From Ascaphus truei (lineage: Eukaryota > Chordata > Amphibia > Anura > Ascaphidae), in contig CM071569.1 in the NCBI GenBank assembly GCA_036426205.1, forward strand, positions 248,001-312,000: a DNA stretch of 64,000 bases, written 5' to 3'. Below the pieces are notes generated by a model that was given only the letters and a program-made list of their open reading frames with translations, had not been told where the DNA came from and did no database searches. A program made the translations under genes and the position numbers. Position 1 is the first letter of the stretch. The number at the start of each line of letters is the position of its first letter. Shown piece after piece: positions 52,634-64,000 of this stretch.

Positions 52634-53747
52634 TGTCATGATCGGGGTATGATGGGTTAATGGGATCTGTGTATATGTTGATCTGCATCCCCCTGCTTCA
52701 GCAGAATTGCCCCAGGTCTGAGATGTATTTCCCCAGCAGTCTGTGTTATATTACTATGTGTGTATAAATAATGTTAGGAGGGAAAGGGTTAACCATATTG
52801 TGTATATGTTGATCTGCATTCCCCTGCTTCAGTAGAATTAATTGCTATGTTATGTATTAACATGGAGGGAGGGGGAGAATGGTATTTATTGTATTCCTGA
52901 CAATGGATAAAGTGTAAAAATTATATCTTTCATTGTATACATGCTATAACGGTGATATTTGGACACAAGTTAAATCCCACCTACAGCAGGCGGCCCAGGG
53001 ATTGTTAACCCCTTTTTACCAATAGAAAGTATGATTTCCCCATGTAATAGTTTAAGCCATATTTTTATTCAGAAAGGCAGTGTGAGTTATATGAGTCCTC
53101 TGATGTGTTAATGAGGCCATATGCTGATCAAATAAGGCTACTTGAAAGGCTTTGTTGTGGAGAAGTTCCTCAGAGGTGAGAAAAAAGCCTGTACATCCGG
53201 GGAAGTGACTCGCCTCATTGCCTATGTACCCAGCTCTCACAGATGGATACTAACCATTGTGGCCTGTCAAAAGTAACACCCTACATGAAAGACCCCTGCA
53301 CAATAAGCATTTTTGCTAGACAGGATGGCAACGAAGGCATCATGTCATAGTTTTTATTAATGGGCTGGCCAAGTAGCTACAGGGGAGGGGTGTATTACTG
53401 AGTGGCTGGGTAAACCCAGCTTCTCACGTCACCTGTCAACCGGTGATTGGGACAAGATAATTGTTCACCAATAACTGAACTGCCATGTTAGGAATAGAGG
53501 GGCTGCATCTATATAGTTGCTTGCACCCCTTATTCCTGTGCTTGTCGTGACCTATAACAACTAAGGAGGTGCTATTCGGCTGAATATCTCCTTGTCCAAC
53601 CCCAGTAAGTGTAAATATTTCTGTAATGTTATTTGTTTGATGTATTGTCTGTTCTGCTCAAAGAAAATAAACTCATTCAGTTTACTATATCCTAGTCTTG
53701 TTCAATCTGGCCCGGTTATTGTATATATGTGCTGTTTTCTCGTGACA
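52634..53747 (+). repeat. solo LTR with AGCAC target duplication
   Basis: It starts TGTCATGATCGGGG and ends TTCTCGTGACA. AGCAC lies at 52629-52633 and at 53748-53752. It contains AAAATAAACTC (polyadenylation-type signal) about 80 bases before the end and an internal repeat of GTGTATATGTTGATCTGCAT at 52669 and 52799. It splits one CA-rich minisatellite into two. Confidence 0.88.
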
Positions 53748-54068
<321 letters not shown>

Positions 54069-56439
54069 GAAACTGCAGACAGCCACTTACTTCTTTGCAG
54101 ACACCATCTCTTTCCCTCCCTATCTCCCCCCCCCCCCAAAATCAACTGAATCTGTTCAGAAAATCTGTCAGCTCGGGATGAGAAGGAGTCAACCCGGGGC
54201 TGATACGTCCTGACCAATCCGCTGCCCTGTGTCAGAGCTTTTACTTCAAGCAAACCAATCCCCTGCCCTGTCTCAGCTGTTCCGAAAGCTGATTGGCTGG
54301 AAATAAACCCATTGAAAACTGCACTTTGCAAGCTGCTAAATTCCGGACATTATTGATTGGATAATGCCCGGAATTTTAACCAATGAGAGAGCAGGGTTTT
54401 CAATAATGCTCTGAATTTTACTGCTTTAGCCTATAATTGTTAATAAAATGTTATTATATTCTATCCCTAATGTGGATGCTGTTGTGGTGACTAACAAGTC
54501 TGTGATAGTAGGTCATTGCAACTATCATATCAGGTTGTTTATTTCCTGTGAACATTGGGTCTGCTCTTTCTACTCCTTTCATATTGTGAGCGAGTGCAAC
54601 TATTAGGGATCTTTTGTGATCCCCTTGTGGATTATTTTTGTAGATAATCTTAGCACCCACGAAATAATTTTTAAAAGTTGTCTCCTATGGTTGAACTCTA
54701 CAAATTGAATAAAATACGACATACTGTAAGAACAGAGCTACATTGAAATCGAGCATACAGTATATAAAAACTACAACTAACTTCTCTTTTTTTTTTGTAT
54801 ATTGGAAAGACATTTGAAATGAGTGCTGTTGTTGTAATAGATTGATTGACAATGGTAAATTCATGGGAAGAAAATGTGGGTTGGTATTTTTAATGTAGGA
54901 GGTACATGACCTGCTTACATTCTCCCATGGCCAGGCACATTTTTCATGTCAAAGGTTCAGTCCCAAAGGACATATGTCTTCTGTCACTTGGCTATTGACT
55001 TTATTTTTTTAACTAGTGTTAAAATATTTCTAAAAATAGGTTTCATGAATGTGGGGATAAGCTACTCATTCTCTGACTGTTTATGTTTGGGGCTGTGCTT
55101 TCATGGAGACAGTGTGAAAATATTAAATCCTTTCAGGGATAACATCCTATTTATTTTATTGGAAAGGATGAAAATGGATACATTTCAGATTGTGATATTT
55201 CTTATTGGAAAATGATAAAAATGTTACAGAAATGTACAGGAAACTCCCAAAGTCTTTCAGAGGTTTAGTTGTATAGAATTTAATCTGGACATAAAGGGAA
55301 TCTGGATTTGAAACAGTGTGTACGGAGGTCTCGTAGTAACTGAGGAAGTAATACACTTATATGTACTGACATCCATGCTACAGTATTACAATAAATAACC
55401 CAACAATGTACAATAACAAACATATATATCATTGTAAATGATAAACTATTACATGCCAAAGCAAGGGTAGAAAAAAGGTATGTTTTTGTTTTAGTATGCA
55501 TAATATGGCTTCTTCTACCACTTTGCATCTCTTGGTAGGGTTAGCGGTAGAAAGAAATCTCCCAGATCATGCCGCTCATTCATCCAGATTTATGATTTGC
55601 ACTCAAAGGAGTACTGAGACTTTGGTGAATTCAGTCTGAAATCTTCTGGAACACACAAGGTTTGCTGCTGGGAACTGCTGGATAAGTGATGTGAGTAGCA
55701 GGGGAATCCCTGCTCCCTTCCCCCAAAATGTATCAAATCACTTAATGGAAGTTAATGCCGGATCAGGCGGGTTAACCTGTAACAAAGTTTAATAAATCTG
55801 CCCCTTTATATAAGGGAACCAGGTGGAGAAAGATTGTGCATTGAAAGCCTGGGATTACAAACACAAGAGGAGTTTCTTATTCCCTATACTACGTATTGGT
55901 GCTTCAGGGAGATTTTAATTACTGTGAATAAAAAATCTGTAAAGATGATATCCTATTGAATTGACTTTAGCCCAAATTACTTTGTGGCCACTAGCAGTCT
56001 CAGTGGAATTAAGCAATTATGTTTTTTGGAAATTCTGTACGTTTTTTCCAAAATTCTCAGAACTGCAAGAATTGTTTTTTTATTTTGTTTGTTTTTTAAA
56101 TCAAACATCATCCTAATAATTGGAGAATTAACTGACATTTCTGAAGTTAAATTGATGATGAGAACCCAAAGTGCCCTCTGAAATATTCTCTGCAATATAT
56201 AGAGTAGGTGAGGTATAAAAAAAATAATAAAAAAATAACATAGTTAAGAAATTGGATTTAGGGTTTTTATGGTAAAAGTGAGTGATGTCTAAATGAGGAA
56301 TAAAGTTAAAAGGAAAATACTGACATGCACTTTCACTCTTGACAGACATATAGATCACACGCCGATCACATACTAATCGAAAGAGGAATTTAGCAAAAAG
56401 GGTGGTACAGATGCAGCCACCAGTATCCGATCACTTGCC
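54069..56439. other. unassigned sequence; one Harbinger-like terminus
   Basis: TTTAATAAATCTGCCCC at 55787-55803 followed by TTTA looks like a right terminus of Harbinger MITEs common in frogs; the left end was not found. Inverse ATTCCGGACATT/ATGCCCGGAAT words lie near 54340-54375. No gene. Confidence 0.4.
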
Positions 56440-56507
56440 TGGGTAAAAAGGCATGGAAGCAAGCACACGGTCTTCTGAAGATGCAGTTTAATGTGCCACC
56501 AAAGGGT

Positions 56508-56546
56508 CCAACGTTTCGGCAAAAATTGCCTTTATCAAGGAGAGGG
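56508..56546 (-). ncRNA. hammerhead-like core motif
   Basis: Minus strand: TTGATAA, hairpin GGCAATTTTTGCC, GAAACGTTGGACC. Compared with the CUGANGA consensus two positions differ, so activity is doubtful. Confidence 0.25.
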
Positions 56547-57287
56547 CTACAGGATACACATGAAACACCACTATATATACACTGATAGGTACTCACCCCT
56601 CCACGATTACTGCTGCCATGCTCCTGGATGTCGACGCCCACATCGTGATGTCAGGACGCCAGCGCGACGTGCGTGATGATGTCATGCGCCACCAGGGGGG
56701 GAGCACGGGTGCCTGTGAAGAGACAGCCTCCCTGATGCCTGCAACAGGCAAAGATGGCGATCCTGCAACATGTGGGACATACAGAGAGCCGCCCTTCTAC
56801 TGGCAGCCGAGGCTCCCCTGGTGACGTCAGCATGCCCTCACGATGTGATGCGATGATGTCAGACATCCAGGGGGAGGGGAGGCGGGCCCCAGGCAGTAGA
56901 CCTGCCTAAGAGTGTAAAAAAGGCAGCCCGATGCCTAAGGGGACCTGCATAATCATGTAGCGGTGAGAGCCCTTACATAAACAGACAAGTGCAGTGAGAC
57001 CTTAGTACATTAAAGTGAATAAGGCAAAAAAGTGTACATTATAACCAATAAAACATAATGTCACCTAATAAAGTGTTTAAAAGAGGTATTGAACTGTATC
57101 TATGCTAGCAGCTATTCGTGTAGACATGAAAAACATGAAAGGATACATAATATAAATAATGCATATATAGAAATCCACAGAGGAGCGTAATGTTCCATAG
57201 TGAGTCGCAGGGGTCCGTGGAGGGGTGAGTACCTATCAGTGTATATATAAGGGTGATTTATGTGTATCCTGTAGCCCTCTCCTTGAT

Positions 57288-57325
57288 AAAGGCAATTTTT
57301 GCCGAAACGTTGGACCCTTTGGTGG
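57288..57325 (+). ncRNA. hammerhead-like core motif
   Basis: Plus-strand mirror of the motif at 56508-56546 inside the other inverted end of the foldback element: TTGATAA, GGCAATTTTTGCC, GAAACGTTGGACC. Confidence 0.25.
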
Positions 57326-57477
57326 CACATTAAACTGCATCTTCAGAAAACCGTGTGCCTGCTTCCATTTTCTTTGATGATCTCCTTTGGGATGTCTGGA
57401 CCTCCCTGGACACAGCGCACCGGTAGATAAGTACCCCCCTCCAGCACCATTTAGCGGTGAGCATGCACTTCCACATA

Positions 57478-57874
57478 CTGCACCGACACACTTTATTCGA
57501 GCAAATACCCGGTATGTACCTGGCAGATACCTGGAATGTGCCACTCCTCACCTCTGACAAGCCCCGTTGCATTTGCCTTCCCAGCCTGGGTTCATGCCTG
57601 GCTGACGGGCGGCTGATCTGTTAAATGATAATGATTAGGATTTAATAGGCTGCAATGCTTCGCGTGTCTACCAGATGGCATAAATTCCTGAATTGTAATG
57701 CATTATATATTTATATACTGTGCAGTATTGCAGCCAGCGGGAATAAAATGCTTCAATCCCTGCTTGGAAAATACCTCAATGCACTCGGGCAGAAAACAGT
57801 CACAAACCTCAATACACCCGGGTATACCCGAATTCGTGGGACTAGCCGAGCTCGAATAAAGTGTGTCGCCAGTG
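57478..57874. repeat. CACTA-like MITE, copy 2
   Basis: Nearly identical to 36496-36894 over about 397 bases, with a handful of substitutions and the TATATA run shortened. Same termini and TA flanks. The shared sequence extends left by CACA. Confidence 0.65.
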
Positions 57875-57889
57875 TATGACTAAAAACTA

Positions 57890-58140
57890 AGGCACCTCAC
57901 AGTAAGTGCCTCAACATTTCTGTGAGATTCTGCTGCCAGACTAATGGTCCATCGGATTAACACAGCAGCGGTCACTGCAGTCCCACTCAGTTTGAATGGG
58001 ACTGCAAGGACACCCCACAGTGTTAATCCGATGGACCATTAGGAATCTCACAGAAAGGTTGAAGCATTTACTGTAAGATTACCCCAGATTTTGCAAGGCA
58101 AGTGATCTAATACTGGTGGTTGCATCTGTGTACTGTACAC
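57890..58140. repeat. palindromic MITE, truncated copy 2
   Basis: AATGGTCCATCGGATTAACA and its inverse, with TACCCCAGATTTTGCAAGGC at the right, match the element at 19514-19798. The left arm is shortened, ending close to the CACTA-like copy. Confidence 0.55.
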
Positions 58141-58954
58141 TGCTCAACAGTAATGAATCTACTGTAAGGAAATATTGGTGATTCCCAAATTATACCAAGT
58201 GAGGTGTGTGGGTGCTATCTGAGCAAAGTAAGTAAATAGGGGTACTTGTTCCATCCTGTTTTTTTTTACTCATTTTGACACTTTCATTATAGTTTCACTG
58301 CACGAGTGTTACACTGCGCCGGTTCATTTTAATATCGCCATGTTATTATAATCAGATTCAATAAACGTTATGTACTATTTTGTCCGGGTGTCCAGTTGTG
58401 CACCTACAACGCCAATCTTTTCGGCTGGCCTGTGACTCTAATCACAGATCTTCCTTTCAGTTCTCCTAATCCGAAGAGGAGCTTTAATCGAAATTTGACT
58501 TGAAGATTTGATCCAAAGTTTGACTCAAAGATCCAAACCAACTTTGAAGGTTTGAACCTGCAGACATGTTCATCCTTGCTACATAGTGGTAACATTTGTT
58601 AACGGATAAATATAATCCAATGATTGTCATACTGTATCACTCAATGGTACTGTCATACCTGTCATAAATATGAGTACTAGCCACCAGTCATTTGATGCTT
58701 CAGAGCACTTCATTGCAATGCTGAGCATTATGCATGTGTAAATATCTCCTTTGTTGCTGCATTGTTTTTCTTCTCTCAGCATTAGATTATTATAACTGGA
58801 GCTGCAGATGTGTGGACTCCGGGAGATTTGGGGGTTTTCTGGGAGGGAGAAAGTCAAAGTCTGCCACAAACAAAATTGCATGTTCATATGAACCTGATGT
58901 GCAAAGTCACATTACAAATGTTCAGGTCACAGTGGTTAGTTGACCTCGTTTTTT
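58141..58954. other. unassigned sequence
   Basis: No genes recognised. An AAGTTTGACTCAAAGATCCA stretch repeats in diverged form around 58490-58545. Confidence 0.4.
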
Positions 58955-59487
58955 ATAAATTAAAGGTATTAAAGAACTAGATTGGTCATCACTAGAGTCT
59001 AGGCGCAAAGTTCACCTTTCATGTCTTGCCTTCAAATTCTTTATGGGCAAGCTACCCATCTATCTGAACAAGCTCCTCACTCCTACCACATGCAGCACTT
59101 ATCACCTGAGATCAGACTCCAAAAGACTGTTCATGGTCCCAAAGCTCAACAAAATATCCGGCCGCTCCTCCTTCTCTTACCGTGCACCCCAAAACTGGAA
59201 CAACCTACCAGAGACTCTCACATCCAGCACCAGTTTAAGTTCTTTCAAATCTATGGCTGTCACACATTTTAATCTGGTCTGTAACTGTTTCATACGTCCA
59301 TAATATAAATTATCTTTAACTGTGCATGCAATGTCTTGTATATAATGTATACCCTGCTCATTTATGTAACTGTATTTCTAAACATGTATTATTTGTCTTA
59401 ACTCTGTGCCCAGGACATACGTGAAAACGAGAAGTAACTCTCAATGTATTACTTCCTGGTAAAATATTTTATAAATAAATATATAAA
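58955..59487 (+). pseudogene. 5'-truncated LINE, ORF2 C-terminus and 3' UTR
   Basis: The plus strand encodes LDWSSLESRRKVHLSCLAF, then KLPIYLNKLLTPTT, LRSDSKRLFMVPKLNK, FSYRAPQNWNNLPETL and SSFKSMAVTHFNL: the post-RT C-terminus of CR1/L2-like LINEs. The frame is open to a stop near 59302. The 3' UTR follows, with TGCATGCAATGTCTTGTATA and ACTTCCTGGTAAAATATTTT, and ends in AAATAAATATATAAA. Truncation at the 5' side is typical of incomplete reverse transcription. The same family lies at 49603-52266 on the other strand. Confidence 0.8.
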
Positions 59488-60277
59488 CTGGAAAATTTTT
59501 CAAAATGTTGCATATTTTGCAAAATGTCAGTGAATTTTGAAATAAAGGGAAATTTAGCACCTGTTTTTTTAATGGAAACAACCCGTACTTTCATTTTTAA
59601 CTACGTCCCACCTTTAATAATAATGCACCACATCCCTTCCTAACCACTTATTTGTCTAACTTTGTTTCTGGAAATTTCATATAAAAAAAAGTAGGATATT
59701 AATGGCGAGAAATGATGGTTTATATAACTGTGCTGAGGAACAGCTGCTCAAAAAAATGTTCAAAAAAGAAACTGCCCTCCAGGTACAGAGCAGAACATCT
59801 CCTACACAAAGAAGTTAGTGGTGTTTGAGACATTATTCAGGGGCTGCAGCCACAACAAAAAGTTTTGGGCCAAGTCGGGGACTTTGTCAGGTGCAGTCAG
59901 CTGCATAAAAATGTTATCATTGCATTTTCCTTTTCACTAATGATCACGCTTTTATTAGTGCCAATTATTTTTTTCCACGGTTATTTCCACATATTATTCT
60001 GATTACGGCCAGACTTTTTCCAGTAGGCGTTCTTGATACTTCATTGTATTTACTTCACCCTCTGACACACTTATCTTACATCTTGACGTGAACATTTCCT
60101 TTACGTTCTTCACCTTCTGTCCACTGGTTTCCTGACAAAAGGCAGAAACTTTGTTTCCACATTTATAGCCAGTGCCACCAAACTTCGGGAAAGGAAACCA
60201 CAGATGTCAACCGTATTTTCCTATATCTGCAGCTTACAATGTTTGTGTTCTTCTGCTCTGTGGGAAATATAACACCA
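59488..60277. other. unassigned sequence
   Basis: AT-rich; no genes or termini recognised. Confidence 0.4.
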
Positions 60278-60402
60278 AAAAGAGATGATCCAGGGCTCCA
60301 CCGTTTTTTTCAGCAAAATAATTTATTCATGATACCCAACGTTTCGGACTCACATAGGCCTTTATCAAGTGACTGGTAGTGCACTGGATCATCTCTTTTT
60401 GC
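60278..60402 (-). ncRNA. hairpin unit with hammerhead-like core
   Basis: AAAAAGAGATGATCCAG at 60278 pairs with CTGGATCATCTCTTTTT ending near 60399. Within the hairpin the minus strand has TTGATAA, a GG/CC-closed loop, then GAAACGTTGGG and a TGAATAAATTATTTTGC stretch. The long closing stem would bracket the core like stem I, but a canonical cleavage site is not obvious. Confidence 0.35.
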
Positions 60403-61257
60403 TGTATATCTGTATTGCTGCAGATAGGCCATCCTTGAACCAGGAGCTCCGGCATTGTGCGCAAGTATCGCATATTATTTCCATGCATTTATTTGCACTG
60501 TTTTGGTGTGAAACACACCCATATACTTTTGGAAATATAACACCAACATGTTTAAACTATGAGGATTTGTATTAAACATTTCACCAGAGCTGTCACAGCT
60601 CAGTCCTTGAGGGCTACAAAGAGATCATGTTCTTAGGGCAATACCTGCAGAGATAATCTCGTACATCAGTGGTTCTTCAACCTCTCCTCAGACACCGCTG
60701 ACCACACCACCATGAATGGATAACCAATGTCCTTGCACATAGTTTGCCTCAGTGCTCTATTGCCGCAGTGGATCACATATTCTATAAATGTCACTAGAGG
60801 GCTAAAACATACTCTCCCAGGATCTTTGTTTCCCAATGACGTGGAGGGGTACAGGTGCCACCATATCCTATTCTTTGTTCAGCCAGGTCAGGAAAAAGCG
60901 AGCCAGGACAGACCCTGAAAAGCACGTGTCTGCTCTAGCCTGGCATTTCTTCTCAGGATTGTATTTGGTATGGTATTTTCCGTTAGTCTAACTGATCATT
61001 CTAGATTAGTGCACTTTCACCTAGGTAAATAGAGAGTGAATGTCACACACTCCTACACAGAGGGTTTCTCCCCACCCTCACTAACTTACTGTAACCACAC
61101 ATCATGACGGTATCAGAGCTGAGTGGTGACACTATTCAGTATGAGTACAGTATGTAGAACATATTTAAGAGCATTTGCTCTGTGATTTGTGAAATCTTTT
61201 GAAACAAGTTGGACAATCATTGTTCGGCATATATAAACATTTTATTTATTTGCGAGA
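60403..61257. other. unassigned sequence
   Basis: No features recognised beyond short chance frames. Confidence 0.4.
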
Positions 61258-61492
61258 AGGAGCATCTCAGTGAGTAAAGATATTGACTCTGGTCCTTAGT
61301 TTGAAACTGGTTAAATTCCCGGTGTCGGCTCCTTGTGACCTTGGGCAGGTCACTTTATCTCCCTGTGCCTCAGGCACCAAAATCATAGATTGTAACTTCT
61401 ACGGGGCAGGGACTGTGTCTGCAAAAATATCTCTGTAAAGCGCTATGTAAAACTAGCAGCGCTATAGAAGAACATGCTATTATTATATATTT
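61258..61492 (+). repeat. SINE with tRNA-like head and MIR-type core
   Basis: GGAGCATCTCAGTGAG resembles a tRNA 5' arm with an A box, and GGTTAAATTCCCGG a B box. GGCTCC at the end of the head can pair with GGAGC at its start. The core CCTTGTGACCTTGGGCAGGT, CACTTTATCTCCCTGTGCCT is the MIR/CORE-SINE signature. The tail reads ACTAGCAGCGCTATAGAAGA and ends in TATTATTAT. It would be Pol III transcribed and mobilised by a LINE. Confidence 0.8.
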
Positions 61493-62489
61493 TCCCTGAA
61501 ACTTTCACACTTTGCAAGTAGTTAATGTTTAAGAAACTGCTTTTCCCTCTCCCCACAGTCCATAAATAATCACTATTTATGAGACTGGTTGTTGCTGCAG
61601 TTATAAAATGTCAGGAAGCACATTGAGGCCACAGTTTCAACAGCAAATATTGTATATAAACCGTAGGGCATCCTGGAATACATCATATTTCCTGACAAAG
61701 CTCTAAGAACACAATCTGGGACACGACCGATAAGAGTCACAGCAAATGTTGTGTGGACCAAGCTAGAAATAAAAAGACACAAGCAGAGCCTTGATAGTGC
61801 TGGAATTGTTTCTCTTACATTATTAGGGACTTTTTAAATTAAAGTCCATTATTCCTGATCTCCAAATATTTTTTGCTTGTATTTATCACCATAGTGCTAT
61901 CTGCCCCCTCTTGTTTTATAGAGCCTTGATATCTTATTCAGTTTGTACTTATAACGACATAAGAAATACTTGCTGAGCTTTTAGCGTTAAAGCAGTTACA
62001 TTCTTCACTGTTTCCGAGCTTATGCGTGAGACGATTGTACTGCACACTAAGCATGTTACCTGTCCCCCTACAGGTGGAGGAAACAGTGGAACTAGGCTGC
62101 AGTAACATCGTACTGTAAGTAGAGACCTTGGAGGTGCATGGTAAAGGGAATATGATGGAAACGTCAACCCTGGAATAGAAAACAATGTTGGAAAATACTG
62201 TAACAGTAACAAAGTAAACATATATATAAACATAAACATATACACTACATTCATTTCCTGCAACCTGCTATTTTGTAAAAAGTAAAGGAACATTAATATT
62301 GCAGACAGTGAAATGATAAAGTAATATGAACAAATAGACCCAAATAATATTGATGGACAATAATTGTTAATCTCTTTATGCTCCTAACACCCTACCACAC
62401 AGGCCAGGGCCAAGCTATAGCAGTAGCGGGGCATGGTAACATGCAGGAAATGCACAATTATGGGTCTTTTAACCCAGGGCAGCTCTATT
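61493..62489. other. unassigned sequence
   Basis: No genes or named repeats recognised. A 114-codon minus-strand frame at 61949-62293 has no known domain. Confidence 0.4.
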
Positions 62490-62690
62490 CTAGTCCTCAA
62501 GCCCCCACACCCCGCCAACAGGTCAGTTTTTCAAGATATCCCTGCTACAGCACAGGTGGATCAATCAGTCCCTGCTTCAGCACAGGGGGTGTAGTCTTTG
62601 CGTGAGCCTCTGATTGAGCCACCTGTGCTGAAGCTGATAAATCCTGAAAACCTGACCTGTTAGGGGGGTCTTGATGACTACAGTTGAGCC
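62490..62690. repeat. dispersed palindromic repeat
   Basis: CAACAGGTCAG...CTGCTACAGCACAGGTGG at the left is inverse to CCACCTGTGCTGAAGCTGAT...CCTGACCTGTTAG at the right. A related piece lies at 38240-38330. Confidence 0.55.
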
Positions 62691-63239
62691 CTCTTATCTT
62701 AACCCATATCTCTACTGTTCAAGTCCACACCTTCAGGGCTCATCATGAAACCACCGCAATGATACATTATGTTACATGTTAAATATGTTGCAAACACGTA
62801 AGTGTTAAGTAGAAGCACAGACCTGTGTGAAACAAATGATCATTTAACAGTAGCAGTGAGCGGAATAGAGGTTAGCCAAAAGATACATATAAATAAGCAG
62901 GACGAAAGACATGACAGAATAAGTGCTGTGCTGGGGGAAGGATTGTGAGCTATAATTCCAGAAGACCAAAGCAGGCACAATAGGGGAAAGTTATTCTGTC
63001 CGCCCGTGGAGTGATTCATGGGAATTTGTATTGGCAGCCAGGACAGCAGTTTAAGGTGGTGGTTTCCAGGCAGTAACTGTAATCAGCAGTGAGACTCTTA
63101 TTCCATGCCAGTCTTGATCTTGAGTGGGGCCTATGAAGAATTTTAACCCTTCTGCTGGCAGATGGGCCTGTATGTTTTACAGGCCCATCTTACAGTGAAA
63201 TGGTTAGAACAAAAGCTATGTTTTAATACAGTATAACTG
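62691..63239. other. unassigned sequence
   Basis: No genes recognised. An inverse pair GATGGGCCTGTA/TACAGGCCCATC lies at 63162-63191, a short hairpin. Confidence 0.4.
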
Positions 63240-63600
63240 TATTCTATCCCAGAGTGCAGGAATTAATAGGGATTATTGACACCTCTCTCCCTTGGGCTTC
63301 CCGCTTTCACTCTCTAACATCTTTTTTTGACCTTCACCAATGGACCTCTGCCAGCACCCACAAGGATGGCCACTACCTGGACCTGGTTTTTACAAAAACC
63401 TGTTTTTCTCTCTCTGATTTCTCCATTTCCCCCCTTCCTCTCTCTGACCATCATCTCGTCTCATTTTCTCTCTCTCACTTCTCCACATCCATCTACCCCT
63501 CGTTTATGCAGAGGCATACGCTCTATTTACCTAGCAGCTCTTGATTCCACTTTGTGCTCCTCCCTCTCCTGTCTCTGCTCTGCTCCAGACCCTGATACAA
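63240..63600 (+). pseudogene. LINE endonuclease fragment
   Basis: The plus strand encodes FHSLTSFFDLHQWTSASTHK, then GHYLDLVFTK and SPLPLSDHHLVSFSL: the second half of an APE endonuclease of L2/CR1-like LINEs, with the catalytic-site SDHH motif. It is a different family from the LINE at 58955. The frame ends at a stop near 63544; no reverse transcriptase follows. Confidence 0.7.
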
Positions 63601-64000
63601 AAAGAAACTGGGGCGCTCCTTATAAAACTGATTAGAATGATACCTAAATTACTGGGAAGACTAAAATAGATGTCCAAAAGAGATAAGGTGGAATAAAATA
63701 AAATAATATACGATACAATACTGGCCACAATTCTTCGCTGCTGCTCAGTCGAAAGAGAATCTCCCAGGATCCTCACACAGTAAGGAAACACAATATGGTG
63801 AACGCAAAAAATGAAGAAAAGGGAAAACGCAATTAGTACATTCATATAACGTGGCATATATCAAAACAATGTAATAGGCACAGGAGTGGAGGGGATGGTA
63901 AGTAAATAATTGTAAAACCACTCACACGGCCATGTGTGAGTGTCTGCCCATCACACAGTTCACAGCCTTGTCTAGATGGTCACTCTAAAGGTCACTGATA
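63601..64000. other. unassigned sequence to window end
   Basis: It starts with AAAAAGAAACTGGGGCGCTC. No gene; a CACTCACACGGCCATGTGTG palindrome lies at about 63921-63940. Confidence 0.4.

Larger units (their letters stand above)
56440..57385. mobile_element. foldback element with 150-bp inverted ends
   Basis: 56448-56612 and 57215-57368 are inverse copies: ATGCAGTTTAATGTGCCACC, AAAGGGTCCAACGTTTCGGC and AGGAGAGGGCTACAGGATAC on one side have reverse complements on the other. The unique middle, about 600 bases, has no convincing gene. Each inverted end contains a hammerhead-like motif (TTGATAA, GGCAA/TTGCC hairpin, GAAACGTTGG). Confidence 0.65.

Noticed and set aside
61258..61335. Possible functional tRNA gene
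   Set aside because: The tRNA-like head lacks a good anticodon arm, has a weakened B box and is fused to a MIR-type core, so it is a SINE.

Overview
This window is vertebrate nuclear DNA, most likely amphibian and probably a frog. The evidence is the mix of elements: a Ty3/gypsy LTR retrotransposon, a Penelope-like element with a GIY-YIG endonuclease, a Tc1 element, CR1/L2-like LINE pieces, a tRNA-headed SINE with a MIR-type core, hAT/Tigger/CACTA-like MITEs and long palindromic elements. I found no host protein-coding gene, rRNA, tRNA gene or CRISPR array. The long open frames are either transposon genes or products of low-complexity repeats.

Layout, left to right. 1-7.9 kb: mostly anonymous sequence, a small palindrome, a CT-rich tract and a reverse-strand solo LTR (6257-7234). 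8-15.3 kb: an LTR of a TGTGACG...GTGACA family is split by a 6.35-kb giant inverted repeat (8747-15093). That inverted repeat holds a central CCAAT/CRE promoter-like region and exon-like blocks facing outward in both arms. Its right arm carries a further insertion (12378-13027). 15.7-16.4 kb: a solo LTR. 17.95-19.43 kb: a half-size relative of the giant palindrome that keeps a TATA box, a CRE and three splice donors. 19.5-28 kb: MITEs, an LTR nested in an LTR, and a pyrimidine minisatellite. 28101-36387: a complete Ty3/gypsy element with two LTRs of about 1.2 kb, a 4-bp target duplication (GAAG), PNMA-like Gag, zinc knuckle, protease, reverse transcriptase, RNase H and integrase. Its reading frame breaks at three places. 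36.5-43 kb: a CACTA-like MITE, a Tigger-like MITE, a dead Tc1 element and a G-rich minisatellite. 43.2-46.7 kb: a 49-bp tandem array, then a Penelope-like element whose 3' region is interrupted by a solo LTR (46799-47832). 48.8-54 kb: LTRs, a reverse-strand LINE cut by a 1.65-kb LTR, and a CA-rich minisatellite cut by another LTR. 56.4-64 kb: a foldback element, a second CACTA-like copy, LINE fragments, a SINE and unassigned sequence.

The main biological points follow. (1) The giant palindrome and its relative look like a transposon family with a divergent promoter at the centre and outward spliced transcripts. (2) Short modules resembling the hammerhead-ribozyme core recur at five sites. (3) Target-site duplications and interrupted neighbours let much of the insertion order be read directly. 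(4) Deletion-biased differences between the two gypsy LTRs suggest consensus errors in the assembly, which may also explain some broken frames. Family names come from motifs and termini seen by eye; no database search was run.
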